From Alkalimarinus sediminis (GTDB lineage Bacteria > Pseudomonadota > Gammaproteobacteria > Pseudomonadales > Oleiphilaceae), in the NCBI RefSeq assembly GCF_026427595.1, contig NZ_CP101527.1, positions 2,917,001-2,981,000 of the forward strand: DNA of 64,000 nucleotides, read 5' to 3'. A program made the position numbers and the translations under genes. Shown piece after piece: positions 1 to 10,809 of this stretch (positions are counted from its first letter, which is position 1; every line of letters starts with the position of its first letter). The notes under the pieces are model-generated. The model ran no database searches and was not told the origin of the DNA. It saw only the letters and a program-made list of their open reading frames with translations.

Positions 1-1255
1 TACTCTCAGCGGCATCTATCTCGTCACGGCTAGCACTGACAACACTACTTGGCTGTATGACACCTTCAGAAGAGTAAATCGCCTCACCCGCAACATTGAC
101 CACCGGTGGGCTCACTGTAATAGACTGACTATCATCACGCTCTACTTCGGCTTGTGCTACCTCCACGTCCACGGCAGGCAACTCACTGACTTTTTCCTCT
201 GCCTGCTTGATCTTTTCTAATAAGCTCTCACGGTCTAAAGTGCTCACTTTCTGGTCTTCGGTCAGGGTAACGCCTCTGCTATCAGCGTTATCCGCTGGGG
301 ACTCGTCACTCGTTTCTTGACTCCCATTATTGGCGACCTCACTATCGGAAGAAGAAAAAAACAGATTATACTGATAACCAATCACTGCAAACGAAAGCAA
401 TAGCGACACCACAACCCCCACCAGCAAACCACTAAACCCTCTAGGCGTATTGGTTTTAGGTTGCGGCATCTCAAAGGCATCGAGTAAAACACCAGGGGCA
501 ATTCTATTAATTCTGCCAGGGCACCCTTTACCTAGCTCATAGAGTGCCTTTCTCTGGTTATCAGAAAACTCCGGCTCTACCTTAGAACCCGCCTTTATCA
601 GTCGAAGACTAACATAGGTTTCGGCATCTTCTTTGGAAAAAGGCTTTAAATGAATTTGATGAATCCAACTACAGGTGGCGGGGTCAACACCTTCACACGT
701 TATTGACTGCAGTATTTCAGGCCGACCTGACACCAACAGACAAATGCCGGAATCCCCTCCGAGCCCTCTAAAAGTAGACAACAGGACTTTAAAGCTATCG
801 CGATTGGTTTTATGGGCATCATCCACAACCAACAACAAGCGGTCCCCAGACGCGGCATTATGAGCGCACGTTTCTAGTACTCGCTCCATTGTACGCGTCA
901 CGGGCTCACCTTCAATTTGCTGCATATCAAGCCGCTTACACAACTCATGAGCAAGTTTGCGAGGGCTCGCTATCAAAGACGGCTTGAGACTAACCATTCG
1001 AACGCCATCTGCAATATGCTTGCTTAGCTCAGCAAGCAGCGTAGTCTTGCCGCTTCCCGCCTCGCCGGTCAATAACAAGACCATATCACCATAGCTAACA
1101 AGGTGCCTGAGTGTTTCAAGGTTGTGCTGCCGCTGAGCCCCCTGAAAAAACAGATGAGTTGCCTCACTAAAAGGCTCAGTTTTAAGCTGATATTTATCTC
1201 TTAACTGGTCATTTAGAGATAAGTTTCGGTCATGTTCCGTCACGGCAGCATTCAT
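1..1255 (-). CDS. damX: DamX-like AAA ATPase, membrane-anchored (3' end cut by window)
   Basis: The reading frame starts with ATG at 1255 and runs off the left edge, giving about 418 residues. The N-terminal half is an ExeA/AAA-type ATPase: Walker A GEAGSGKTT near residues 64-72 and Walker B LLLVVDDAH near 140-148. One transmembrane segment follows near 274-294, then a low-complexity acidic periplasmic region. In Pseudomonas-type DamX proteins a C-terminal SPOR domain binds denuded septal peptidoglycan; that part would lie outside the window, so it is not seen. The gene follows aroB by 27 bases on the same strand, the same aroK-aroB-damX order known in enterics and pseudomonads. The role is probably in cell division or envelope binding. 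The family call is good; the exact function is inferred from context. Confidence 0.8.
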   Translation of the reverse strand, partial: MNAAVTEHDRNLSLNDQLRDKYQLKTEPFSEATHLFFQGAQRQHNLETLRHLVSYGDMVLLLTGEAGSGKTTLLAELSKHIADGVRMVSLKPSLIASPRKLAHELCKRLDMQQIEGEPVTRTMERVLETCAHNAASGDRLLLVVDDAHKTNRDSFKVLLSTFRGLGGDSGICLLVSGRPEILQSITCEGVDPATCSWIHQIHLKPFSKEDAETYVSLRLIKAGSKVEPEFSDNQRKALYELGKGCPGRINRIAPGVLLDAFEMPQPKTNTPRGFSGLLVGVVVSLLLSFAVIGYQYNLFFSSSDSEVANNGSQETSDESPADNADSRGVTLTEDQKVSTLDRESLLEKIKQAEEKVSELPAVDVEVAQAEVERDDSQSITVSPPVVNVAGEAIYSSEGVIQPSSVVSASRDEIDAAES

Positions 1256-1282
1256 ATTATTTACAGATTCCAAAAAGCACTA

Positions 1283-2371
1283 TCAACTCGACAACTCAGA
1301 ACTACACGTCAAAGTAGCATCTAGATTAGACGACTCAAACTGTTCAGTAACAAATGCATAACCGAGCTTATCCATCAACACTAAGCGCAAACCACCATCT
1401 ATTACTTTTTTATCCACCGACATCAACGCTCTAAAACGCTCAACACTCATCTCTTTTGGTGGCGCAACAGGTAACGTCGACTTTTCCAATAACGCTATTA
1501 TCCTGCTGACATCATCAGCGCTAATCCAACCTTGCCGACAAGAGAGATCTGCAGCCATCACCATGCCTGCTGCAACCGCCTCACCGTGCAGCCACTCACC
1601 ATAACCCATATGGGTTTCGATAGCATGGCCAAACGTATGCCCCAAGTTAAGAATCGCCCTTACTCCGCCTTCTCGTTCATCTTCACTCACCACCAACGCC
1701 TTACATTGACACGAGGTTTCAATGGCATAAGCAACCGCCTCCGGGTTAAGCGCGATAAGTTTTTCGATATTTGTTTCTAACCACTCAAAAAAGCTTACAT
1801 CACGAATAAGCCCATACTTAATAACTTCTGCAATACCCGCCGCAACTTCACGCTCAGGGAGGGTATTTAACGTGTCTGTGTCGATAATAACTGCATTCGG
1901 CTGATGGAAGGCTCCGATCATATTCTTACCTAGCGGATGATTGACGCCGGTCTTCCCTCCTACTGACGAGTCCACCTGCGATAGTAGCGTAGTCGGGATC
2001 TGAATAAACTCGACACCTCGCTGATAGCAAGCTGCTGCAAAACCGGTCATATCCCCAATAACACCTCCACCTAGCGCCACCAAGGTCGTCTTACGACTGT
2101 GACGCTTCTCGAGCAGTTGATCAAAAACCAAGTTAAGAGTTTCTAGGTTTTTATACTGCTCTCCATCGGGCAAGACAGTAACAGACAGATCAAAACCAGC
2201 AAACATTGCCTGTGTCCGCTCTAGATAGAGGGGGGCGACGGTTTCATTGGTAACAATCATCACCTGACTGCCAGCCACATAAGGTGCTACTAAATCGGGT
2301 TGATCAAGCAAGCCCTGACCGATAAATATGGGGTAACTTCTCTCACCCAACTCTACTGTTAACTGCTTCAT
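1283..2371 (-). CDS. aroB: 3-dehydroquinate synthase
   Basis: AroB converts 3-deoxy-D-arabino-heptulosonate 7-phosphate to 3-dehydroquinate, the second step of the shikimate pathway, using NAD+ and a divalent metal in the cytoplasm. The 362-residue length equals that of the E. coli enzyme. Visible family motifs are the glycine-rich [13 protein letters not shown], the phosphate/substrate loop [11 protein letters not shown], and the metal-ligand region around [11 protein letters not shown] near residue 245-255. It lies 81 bases downstream of aroK and 27 bases upstream of the damX-like gene, so aroK-aroB-damX is probably one transcript. Nothing is truncated or unusual. Confidence 0.97.
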   Translation of the reverse strand: MKQLTVELGERSYPIFIGQGLLDQPDLVAPYVAGSQVMIVTNETVAPLYLERTQAMFAGFDLSVTVLPDGEQYKNLETLNLVFDQLLEKRHSRKTTLVALGGGVIGDMTGFAAACYQRGVEFIQIPTTLLSQVDSSVGGKTGVNHPLGKNMIGAFHQPNAVIIDTDTLNTLPEREVAAGIAEVIKYGLIRDVSFFEWLETNIEKLIALNPEAVAYAIETSCQCKALVVSEDEREGGVRAILNLGHTFGHAIETHMGYGEWLHGEAVAAGMVMAADLSCRQGWISADDVSRIIALLEKSTLPVAPPKEMSVERFRALMSVDKKVIDGGLRLVLMDKLGYAFVTEQFESSNLDATLTCSSELSS

Positions 2372-2452
2372 TTTTTAACTTAACAACCTCAATCATTTAT
2401 CTTCAGAACGGCAATCTTAATCACTACTAGTAAGCACCCTATACCTAGATTT

Positions 2453-2989
2453 TTAGTTCGAAACTAAAATTTGATCTAATATTTGCTTAACCACTGTTTT
2501 TGGATTTTTTTTGTCCGTCATAATAACCACATCAGCAATCTCAGAGTAAAGAGGATCTCTGATCTTGAATATTTCTGTTAGGACCTTTAAAGGCTCATCA
2601 TTTTGCAACAAAGGACGGTTTCGATCTCTACGCGTCCTTTCAAACTGCTGCTCTACTGATGTTTTCAGGTAAACAACTTGCGCCCCTTCTTTTAAATGCG
2701 CTCTATTGGACTCGTTCAGCACGGCTCCACCACCGGTAGCCAAGACGATGCCATTAGTTTGGCTCAAGTCACGAATAACACCGCATTCACGCTCGCGAAA
2801 TCCTGCCTCACCTTCAACATCGAAAATCCACGGTATGTCTGCCCCGCAACGGGCTTCTATCTCGCTATCCGAGTCACAAAATGAGAACCCGAGCTCTCGA
2901 GACAGCAATCGACCAATAGTTGTTTTACCAGCCCCCATCGGACCGACTAGCACAACCCTTTTTGCGCCATGCTTTAATGAATCAGCCAT
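2453..2989 (-). CDS. aroK: Shikimate kinase
   Basis: Shikimate kinase phosphorylates shikimate at the 3-hydroxyl with ATP, the fifth step of chorismate synthesis. The 178-residue protein has the Walker A loop [11 protein letters not shown] near residues 16-26, the shikimate-binding DSDSEIE, the RERE motif, the ATGGGAV motif, and lid arginines around RDRNRPLL. The length is normal for AroK (about 170-180). The gene is downstream of pilQ on the same strand but separated by 176 bases and a terminator-like hairpin, so aroK may have its own promoter. The ATG at 2989 is the only sensible start. Confidence 0.96.
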   Translation of the reverse strand: MADSLKHGAKRVVLVGPMGAGKTTIGRLLSRELGFSFCDSDSEIEARCGADIPWIFDVEGEAGFRERECGVIRDLSQTNGIVLATGGGAVLNESNRAHLKEGAQVVYLKTSVEQQFERTRRDRNRPLLQNDEPLKVLTEIFKIRDPLYSEIADVVIMTDKKNPKTVVKQILDQILVSN

Positions 2990-3114
2990 GAAAACCTACA
3001 ATAAAAAAATAGAAGACCTGCATGCCAACGCACACAGTTAAGAGGTTTCAAACCTCTACATTAAAATATGTCAGAAGAATACCATAAGGCATTCTATTCA
3101 GAATACCCTAGATA

Positions 3115-3147
3115 CAAAAAAGCCACCGCTCTTCAGCGATGGCTTCT
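3115..3147 (-). terminator. Rho-independent terminator after pilQ
   Basis: On the minus strand an AAGCCATCGC / GCGGTGGCTT stem with one G-T wobble and a six-base loop is followed directly by a run of seven T. It sits just after the pilQ stop and before aroK, so it would end or weaken the pil transcript. Confidence 0.75.
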
Positions 3148-3165
3148 TATTAAGAGCCAGAGGGG

Positions 3166-5280
3166 CTAGTTATCAATCAAGCCACGCTTTAGCAATTTAG
3201 GCGTTATGAAGATAAGCAGCTCTGCTCTCTCGTCAACCTTTTCAGTTCTTTTAAACAGCGTACCCAGATATGGGATATCACCCAAGTAAGGCGTCTTGGT
3301 TATAGTGGTACTCTCTTCAGTTTGGAAGATACCACCCAATACAACCGTCTCACCATTTCCAACCAAGACCTGTGTAACAATCTCGTTTGTCTCGATGCTT
3401 GGTATACCTGCAGTCACTTCACCACGATTATCCTGATTGATCTTGAGATCCATGATAACTTTGCCATCAGGCGTAATCTGTGGCGTCACCTCTAAGCTTA
3501 AGACGGCTTCTTTGAATGAAACTGAAGTCGCACCGCTTGATGATGCCTCCTGATAAGGAATTTCTTCACCAGACTTAATCGTAGCCGTTTGGCGATCTGC
3601 CGTTACAACCTTAGGTTGAGCGACAATTTCACCACGGCCATCAGACTCAAGCGCGGATAACTCCATCTGCAATAATACATGGTCGTTGCTAAAGCCTAGC
3701 GCGAACGAAGACGCTCCCGCCTTAGTCACACCGAGGTCAACTACGTTAGCACCTGGGAAGGTAATTGTCTCTCCCTGGGTAACCTGAGATGTGGTTTCAA
3801 AGCTACCTCCACCAAATACCTGATGACTGGCATGGTCCGCCAAGCCTGCACCACCCCACTGTACACCTAGGTCGCTAGCGATATTGGTTCTTGCTTTAAC
3901 AATGCGCGCTTCGATAAGGACCTGACGGACAGGGATATCCCAGGTCGCAATCAAACGTCTAATCTGCTCTTGCTTGTCAGCCGTTTCTCTCACACTAATA
4001 GTGTTAGTACGCTCATCAGAAGAGATAAACCCTCGACCTGATATCAACTCTTTATCTGCTTGCAGTAGCGCAACTATATCTTCAGCTTTCGCGTAGTTGA
4101 TTTGAACAACTTCCAATCTAACAGGCGCAAGTGCCGCAACCTGCTTATTGGTTTCAAGCTCTAACTTTTCACGAGCAGCGATTTCATCGGCTGGTGCAAC
4201 TAACAACACATTACCAATCTTACGCTTATCTAGACCTTTGGTTTTCAGTACTAATTCAAGCGCTTGATCCCAGGGAACATTTTGTAGTCTTAGTGTAATT
4301 CGACCGCCTACAGTATCACTCGCAACCAGATTAAGCCCTGTAAAGTCTGCTATTAACTGCAGTACCGAACGCACTTCGATATCTTGGAAGTTAAGAGATA
4401 GTTTTTCTCCAGTGTAAGGGAACTTATCCTTCTTACGCTGCTCAACTTCTTGAGGGGTCAACTCTTCTACACTAATAGTAAATTGGTTGTCAGCCTGGTA
4501 AGCAAGATAGTCATAGTTACCTTCTGATTTGATGGTTATTTCTACGCCATCAGCACCCAATTTTGAATCAATTCGTTTTACCGGAGTGGCAAAGTCAGCA
4601 ACATCTAAGCGACGCTGTAACGACTCAGGAAGATCAATCCCCGCTAACATTAGCTTGATCAACCCACCCTCTTCTGACATATCAACATCGATTTTAGGGG
4701 ATGAAAGCGTCAACACGACTTGGCCTTCACCTTTGTCACCACGTCTAAAGTCAACATTTGTCACGGCTGCCTTAGCAGATGAAGACGCCGCCGGAGCAGC
4801 CGTCTTTGTAGCATTGGTTGCAGAAGCTGTAGAAGCTTTTGGAGCATCAGCAGAACCAATCATCAGAACGATGTTATTACCATCCACTGTAGACGCATAC
4901 GGTACAAGCTCTACCAAGTTTACAATCAGGCGAGTTCGATCTTTAGCGCCTATCACTGTCAAACCTTGCGCATTCCCCACACCCAGACTGTGGTATTTTG
5001 CACTCAAGCCGTTATTGACGCCGATTAAATCTAACGCAATTCGAGCCGGCTTCTCTATGGTGTAGCCTTTCGGTTCTGGCGGCGTACCATCAAAAGCCAA
5101 TGTAACTTCTGTTCTGTCTCCTGCCAGAGAAGCAAAACTAATATCTTTCAACTCGACAGCACTCGCCTGAATTGAAAAAAGTGAAAAGCAGAGTGCACCA
5201 ACCAGCATTAACGCCCGATAATACATATTATTCTTAGACCTCAATTGTTTATTATCGATTTCAGCATATAAAATATTCAT
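3166..5280 (-). CDS. pilQ: Type IV pilus secretin PilQ
   Basis: PilQ is the outer-membrane secretin ring through which the type IV pilus passes. A signal peptide (hydrophobic core ALMLVGALCFSLFSI, cleavage after QASA) is followed by two AMIN domains that bind peptidoglycan, an STN/N0 domain (LNFQDIEVRSVLQLIADFTG), N1 repeats and the C-terminal secretin domain (VLGGIF, TPYLGDIPYLGTLF). From the ATG at 5280 the protein is 704 residues, normal for PilQ. I chose 5280 because a strong GGAAGGGGG ribosome site lies upstream; a TTG 15 bases earlier and an ATG at 5226 closer to the signal peptide are alternatives. It is the last gene of pilMNOPQ. Confidence 0.95.
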   Translation of the reverse strand: MNILYAEIDNKQLRSKNNMYYRALMLVGALCFSLFSIQASAVELKDISFASLAGDRTEVTLAFDGTPPEPKGYTIEKPARIALDLIGVNNGLSAKYHSLGVGNAQGLTVIGAKDRTRLIVNLVELVPYASTVDGNNIVLMIGSADAPKASTASATNATKTAAPAASSSAKAAVTNVDFRRGDKGEGQVVLTLSSPKIDVDMSEEGGLIKLMLAGIDLPESLQRRLDVADFATPVKRIDSKLGADGVEITIKSEGNYDYLAYQADNQFTISVEELTPQEVEQRKKDKFPYTGEKLSLNFQDIEVRSVLQLIADFTGLNLVASDTVGGRITLRLQNVPWDQALELVLKTKGLDKRKIGNVLLVAPADEIAAREKLELETNKQVAALAPVRLEVVQINYAKAEDIVALLQADKELISGRGFISSDERTNTISVRETADKQEQIRRLIATWDIPVRQVLIEARIVKARTNIASDLGVQWGGAGLADHASHQVFGGGSFETTSQVTQGETITFPGANVVDLGVTKAGASSFALGFSNDHVLLQMELSALESDGRGEIVAQPKVVTADRQTATIKSGEEIPYQEASSSGATSVSFKEAVLSLEVTPQITPDGKVIMDLKINQDNRGEVTAGIPSIETNEIVTQVLVGNGETVVLGGIFQTEESTTITKTPYLGDIPYLGTLFKRTEKVDERAELLIFITPKLLKRGLIDN

Positions 5281-5295
5281 GTTACCCCCTTCCAA

Positions 5296-5835
5296 TTACT
5301 GATCATCCAGAGAGATAGAACGGGGTCTTTCCAACCAGCCGCCACGACCATTTGGTACAATTTCTATCAATTCAAGCTGACTTTCTTCAATGGCGACGAT
5401 GCGCCCATGATTTTTTCCTAAAAACTGTCCAGTCTTAACTCTATGTATACCACCCTCATTATCGCTAATAAGTGCCCATAAAGTATTTCCATCTTGGCGC
5501 TGTAGCGTTCCAACCATCTTTAACGAGCCAAGACCAAATGTTTCAAGTAGCTCCTTTGGTCTATCTAGATCGGGCTTAACATTGCTTTCCGGTTTCTCTT
5601 CCGCCACCGAGCTCAATACCACATCGACCGGCGGAGAGAATGGGTCACGACGGTTGGCCGCACTATAAGTAAACGACTGATAAGCCTTGAATTCAGGCAG
5701 CGGCTCAACCTTACCTCTTGGCTTTGCTTTTGTCTCATCCATAAACTGATCGAGATCTGCAAAACCATCACCACCACTACAACCTGATATAGCGACAGTT
5801 ACACCTAATATTGTCAGCAGGTTTCTAATCTTCAC
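5296..5835 (-). CDS. pilP: Type IV pilus assembly lipoprotein PilP
   Basis: PilP is an inner-membrane lipoprotein that links the PilN/PilO complex to the PilQ secretin. The 179-residue protein starts with a lipoprotein signal peptide with lipobox ISGC at about residues 16-19. A flexible stretch and the PilP C-terminal beta domain (RRDPFSPP, then KMVGTLQ...WALI and VKTGQFLGKNHGRI) follow. Its ATG overlaps the pilO stop by four bases, indicating translational coupling, and pilQ follows almost directly. Confidence 0.94.
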   Translation of the reverse strand: MKIRNLLTILGVTVAISGCSGGDGFADLDQFMDETKAKPRGKVEPLPEFKAYQSFTYSAANRRDPFSPPVDVVLSSVAEEKPESNVKPDLDRPKELLETFGLGSLKMVGTLQRQDGNTLWALISDNEGGIHRVKTGQFLGKNHGRIVAIEESQLELIEIVPNGRGGWLERPRSISLDDQ

Positions 5836-6452
5836 TTCCCTCTTCCTCCTGCTTTATAACGATAGGTTTTCGCTTCGATTCCCATAGACATTATTCCCTC
5901 TCCTCCTTTCTGAGGAGTGATAGAAAAATCATGAAGCGTTACAATTCGAGGCAAACTAGCAACACCGCTAACAAATGATGCGATATCGTGATAGGTCCCA
6001 CTCACAGATATTTGTATAGGCAGCTCAATGTAGAACTCTCTTTGAGTCTCAGGCTTGAGCTTGATCTCTTGAAACTCAAGCCCGCTACCCAAACCAGTAT
6101 TGGTAATATCTTCTAACAATCCGGGTACTTCAGTATCAGTAGGCAGCTGCTTCAACAATGCACCAAATGACTCCTCCATCTCCAACATTTGAAGTTTATA
6201 AGCTGCCAAGTTAGCTACTTTGTAAGCCTTACTTTCAAATTGCTGCTTTAATTCAGCCTCTTTACTTTTAACCTGGTCTAGTTGCGATATTTGATCTTGA
6301 ATAAGAAACCAATAACCGCCACCTACAACTAATGCAACAACAATAAGAGAGACAATCGCTTTTATAGGGCCGGGCCATGAGCCGGCATTGTTAAAGTCGA
6401 GGTCATTAACATCAAAATTCTTTAGGCTTTCGAGTGATTCTGCAAAACTCAC
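5832..6452 (-). CDS. pilO: Type IV pilus inner-membrane protein PilO
   Basis: PilO forms a heterodimer with PilN in the inner-membrane alignment complex of the type IV pilus. The 206-residue protein has a short cytoplasmic N-terminus, one transmembrane helix near residues 30-50, a coiled coil (LDQVKSKEAELKQQFESK) and the C-terminal ferredoxin-like fold (ISVSGTYHDIASFVSGVA). Start and stop overlap pilN and pilP by four bases each. Length and layout are typical. Confidence 0.94.
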   Translation of the reverse strand: MSFAESLESLKNFDVNDLDFNNAGSWPGPIKAIVSLIVVALVVGGGYWFLIQDQISQLDQVKSKEAELKQQFESKAYKVANLAAYKLQMLEMEESFGALLKQLPTDTEVPGLLEDITNTGLGSGLEFQEIKLKPETQREFYIELPIQISVSGTYHDIASFVSGVASLPRIVTLHDFSITPQKGGEGIMSMGIEAKTYRYKAGGRGK

Positions 6453-7011
6453 TTCTTGTTCTCCTTTTTCTCTTCGGGAGTCTTTTGAACCACAGTCATA
6501 TTGAACTGGCTCGCAGGCTCACCCTTTTCAACAGCTTTTACAGCCGTTAAGTTAGGGTCACCAAACCAGTCAGACGCCTCAAAGTTACGCATCAACCCAG
6601 CAATTCGGTTGTTCGACTCTGCCAAACCCACAATGCTTAACTGATCGGATTTTTTAGCAATTTTACTGTAGTACAGGCCATCAGGTAACGTTCTAACCAG
6701 CTCATCAAACACTCTGACGATAACTGGTCGCGTCCCTTGCAAGTCTTGAATAACTTTCATCCTTGCCAATAGCTCTTTCTTCTTTTTCTTAAGCCCTTCT
6801 ATCTCTTTTATTTTCTTATCCAAAACAACCATGGAGCTTTGAAGATAGTTATTTCGAGACTGCTGATACTCAATTTCAGAAGTCATGTGCCCTTGCCATA
6901 AGAAAACAACACCAACCGCGATAATCAACACACCAACCAGCATTGCAACAAACTGCTTCTGCCGTTCAGCTCTTAGTTCCTCTCGCCACGGCCTGAGGTT
7001 AATCTTTGCCA

Positions 7012-7012
<1 letters not shown>
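6449..7012 (-). CDS. pilN: Type IV pilus inner-membrane protein PilN
   Basis: PilN binds cytoplasmic PilM through its N-terminal segment and pairs with PilO in the periplasm. The conserved INLRPWREE motif near residues 4-12 is the PilM-binding peptide. It is followed by one transmembrane helix (about 20-40), a lysine-rich coiled coil and a small alpha/beta domain (LPDGLYYSKIAKK). At 187 residues it has the usual length. It abuts pilM, with start and stop sharing a base. Confidence 0.95.
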
Positions 7013-8085
<1,073 letters not shown>

Positions 8086-8145
8086 CTATAAGTTCTAGAC
8101 AGTTATATTTATTTATTAGCGCATCACATAAAGAAACGCTGCAGA

Positions 8146-8174
8146 CTTAAACAATTCTTAACTAATACCGTCAA
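8146..8174 (-). promoter_or_regulatory. Candidate sigma-70 promoter for pilM
   Basis: On the minus strand a TTGACG (-35, 8169-8174) and a TTTAAG (-10, 8146-8151) are separated by exactly 17 bases, about 70 bases upstream of the pilM start. The -35 is good and the -10 weak. The site is in the 176-base divergent region shared with the PBP1a gene, where a TATAAT at 8186-8191 on the plus strand may serve that gene. Confidence 0.4.
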
Positions 8175-8252
8175 TAAAAAACACGTATAATAAAACCAAT
8201 TAAAGCAATTTCTTAAATAATAGACATATATTCATCACTTGTCAGGAAAAAC

Positions 8253-10793
8253 ATGTTGCGTTTTGTGAGTTTTTATAGATTTTTGGGTTGGTCTTTTGTT
8301 GCAGGTCTTTTCGGAACAGGCCTGCTTGCTGCCTCTTTTTACCTTTATCTTACCCCAAATCTGCCCGATGTCGAACAACTCAGACACACTCAATTACAGA
8401 TTCCACTACGTATTTTTTCGTCTGACGATAAATTAATAGCAGAATTTGGCGAAAAGCGCAGATCCCCTATAACCATAGACCAGGTACCCACAAAACTCTC
8501 GCAAGCCTTTATTGCTGCCGAAGACAATCGCTTTTACGAACACCACGGTGTTGATATTAAAGGACTTTTAAGAGCAGCGACACAGCTGGCCACTAGCGGA
8601 AAAATACAATCCGGTGGCAGCACCATCACAATGCAGGTTGCAAAAAATTTCTTTTTGTCACGAGAAAAAACATTTACTCGCAAATTCAACGAGATACTCC
8701 TGGCTCTTCAGATAGAACAAGAACTATCCAAGGATGAAATATTAGAACTTTATTTCAACAAGATTTATTTAGGCAATCGTGCCTACGGGATCGAAGCAGC
8801 ATCACAAGTCTATTATGGGAAGCCTGTCGCAAAACTGACACTTGCGGAAATGGCAATGATCGCCGGCCTGCCCAAAGCCCCCTCTAGATACAACCCAATC
8901 GCCAACCCGTCTCGTGCCTTGATCAGAAGAGACTGGATTCTTGACCGAATGCTAGACCTCGGTTTTATTGATGCCAGCCAACACCTAACAGCAAAAGACA
9001 CCCCCATTACTGCCGTTTATCATGGCTCCAAACCTCAAACAGAAGCACCTTACCTGGCAGAAATGGCAAGAAAAGAGCTCGTCGAGAAATATGGAGACGA
9101 AGCATACTCGGAGGGGTTTAATGTCTATTTAACCGTTAACAGCACACTACAAGAAGCCGCGAATAAAGCTGTACAAAAAGGGCTCGAGGCATATGATCAG
9201 CGCCACGGCTACCGAGGCCCTGAACAGACAATATCTATTGACGGCCCTTTTGCAGATGAGAATATCAGCACAACCATTAGCAACATGACCAACTATGGTG
9301 ACTTAGTAATAGCTGCAGTAAAAAGCGTAAAAGAAGATGAGGCCACACTACTCACTAAAGATCATGGAGAGATTACCCTAGACTTAAACAGCGTCAAATG
9401 GGCCCGCCCCTTTATCAGCATCAATCGGCTAGGCGCCGAACCCAAGACCGTAACAGACGTATTGAGCCCCGGCGATATCGTGCGAGTTAAGCAGACCAAA
9501 GAGCATAAATGGATGTTGGCTCAAACACCTAAGGTACAAGGTACCCTCGTATCAATCGAACCTTCAACTGGCGCGATAAAAGCACTGGTGGGCGGATATG
9601 ATTTTGCGCAGAGCAAATACAATAGAGCACTGCAAGCTGAACGTCAGCCAGGTTCGAACTTTAAACCATTTATCTATTTAGCAGCACTAGAGAGCGGTTC
9701 GACCGCCGCAACCCTTATTAACGATGCCCCCATCGTCTTCGAAGATAAGAATCTAGAAGCATCTTGGCGCCCCGAAAACTCTAGCGGTAAGTTTTTTGGC
9801 CCTACAAGACTGAGAACTGCCCTTTATAAGTCTCGCAACCTTGTGTCGATACGATTACTGAAAAAAACCGGCATTCGCACTACTCGTAACTTCGTGAGCC
9901 GCTTTGGCTTTGATAGCGAGGCCCTACCCAACGACTTGTCGCTAGCGCTAGGGAGCGCAGGCGTGACACCTATGCAAATAGCAACAGGGTATAGCTCTAT
10001 CGCTAACGGCGGTTACAAAACAACCCCCTACTTTATAGAGAGAATAGAAGACAGCAAAGGGGATATTATTTTTCAGGCAACCCCAAGCCTAACGCCAAGC
10101 GCAATAGCAAAACTGAAAAACAGAGAAGCCACGAATCGCATTGAACTGATAGCCAATGTTTCTGAAAACAAGGCTTCAGAAGTCAGTACCACAGAAGCCG
10201 GCACCACAGAAGATAACTATGAAGTTAATGGCGACACCAATGATTCAATCTCTGCCCTTACCCCCGTAGCTCCTAGCTACTATGAAGCAGAAAGCATTAT
10301 TGACGCTCGTACTATATACATCATGCATAGCATCTTAAAAGATGTCATCATTCGAGGCACTGGCAGAAAAGCAAAAGCATTAAAACGCTCAGACCTTGCA
10401 GGCAAAACAGGCACCACGAACGATCAGAAAGACGCATGGTTTTCAGGCTTTAACACCGACACAGAAACAACCGTTTGGGTAGGGTTTGATCAACCAAGTA
10501 CATTAGGTAGACGAGAGTACGGCGCGACAGCTGCTCTTCCGATCTGGATTGACTACATGCGAGTAGCACTAGCCAATACACCTAGCGCTACCATGAAGCA
10601 ACCAGAGGGACTTGTCACCGTCAAAATAAATACAGAAACAGGAAAGCTAGCAAAAGTCGGTGAGCAAAACACGGTATTCGAGATATTCCGGAAAGAAAAC
10701 GCCCCTCAACCAGAGAATATCCCGACAAGCAGCCCAACTCAGGACTCCCCCTCAACAACGGACGACATTATTACTGCAGAAGATATCTTTTAA
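8253..10793 (+). CDS. mrcA: Penicillin-binding protein 1a (bifunctional transglycosylase/transpeptidase)
   Basis: This class A PBP polymerises glycan strands and cross-links peptides at the inner membrane. One N-terminal transmembrane helix (about residues 10-30) is followed by the GT51 transglycosylase domain (EDNRFYEHHGVD, GGSTITMQVAKN), an OB-fold region, and the transpeptidase domain. The catalytic Ser468 lies in SNFK, followed by SRN and KTGTT. The 846-residue length is typical. An acidic, threonine-rich insertion around residues 633-668, between SRN and KTG, is not part of the catalytic fold. Divergent from pilM as in pseudomonads, where it is called ponA. Confidence 0.96.
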   Translation: MLRFVSFYRFLGWSFVAGLFGTGLLAASFYLYLTPNLPDVEQLRHTQLQIPLRIFSSDDKLIAEFGEKRRSPITIDQVPTKLSQAFIAAEDNRFYEHHGVDIKGLLRAATQLATSGKIQSGGSTITMQVAKNFFLSREKTFTRKFNEILLALQIEQELSKDEILELYFNKIYLGNRAYGIEAASQVYYGKPVAKLTLAEMAMIAGLPKAPSRYNPIANPSRALIRRDWILDRMLDLGFIDASQHLTAKDTPITAVYHGSKPQTEAPYLAEMARKELVEKYGDEAYSEGFNVYLTVNSTLQEAANKAVQKGLEAYDQRHGYRGPEQTISIDGPFADENISTTISNMTNYGDLVIAAVKSVKEDEATLLTKDHGEITLDLNSVKWARPFISINRLGAEPKTVTDVLSPGDIVRVKQTKEHKWMLAQTPKVQGTLVSIEPSTGAIKALVGGYDFAQSKYNRALQAERQPGSNFKPFIYLAALESGSTAATLINDAPIVFEDKNLEASWRPENSSGKFFGPTRLRTALYKSRNLVSIRLLKKTGIRTTRNFVSRFGFDSEALPNDLSLALGSAGVTPMQIATGYSSIANGGYKTTPYFIERIEDSKGDIIFQATPSLTPSAIAKLKNREATNRIELIANVSENKASEVSTTEAGTTEDNYEVNGDTNDSISALTPVAPSYYEAESIIDARTIYIMHSILKDVIIRGTGRKAKALKRSDLAGKTGTTNDQKDAWFSGFNTDTETTVWVGFDQPSTLGRREYGATAALPIWIDYMRVALANTPSATMKQPEGLVTVKINTETGKLAKVGEQNTVFEIFRKENAPQPENIPTSSPTQDSPSTTDDIITAEDIF

Positions 10794-10809
10794 GCGAGAT
10801 GAAGAAGCG

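Noticed and set aside
2706-3041. Plus-strand frames of 62 and 111 codons opposite aroK
   Set aside because: Antisense shadows of shikimate kinase with no family resemblance.
4529-5065. 178-codon plus-strand frame opposite pilQ
   Set aside because: It lies wholly antisense to well-supported pilQ, has no ribosome site, and its translation is low-complexity.
9650-9665. GGTTCGAAC resembling a tRNA T-loop
   Set aside because: It lies inside the PBP1a active-site coding sequence (SNFK); no cloverleaf surrounds it.
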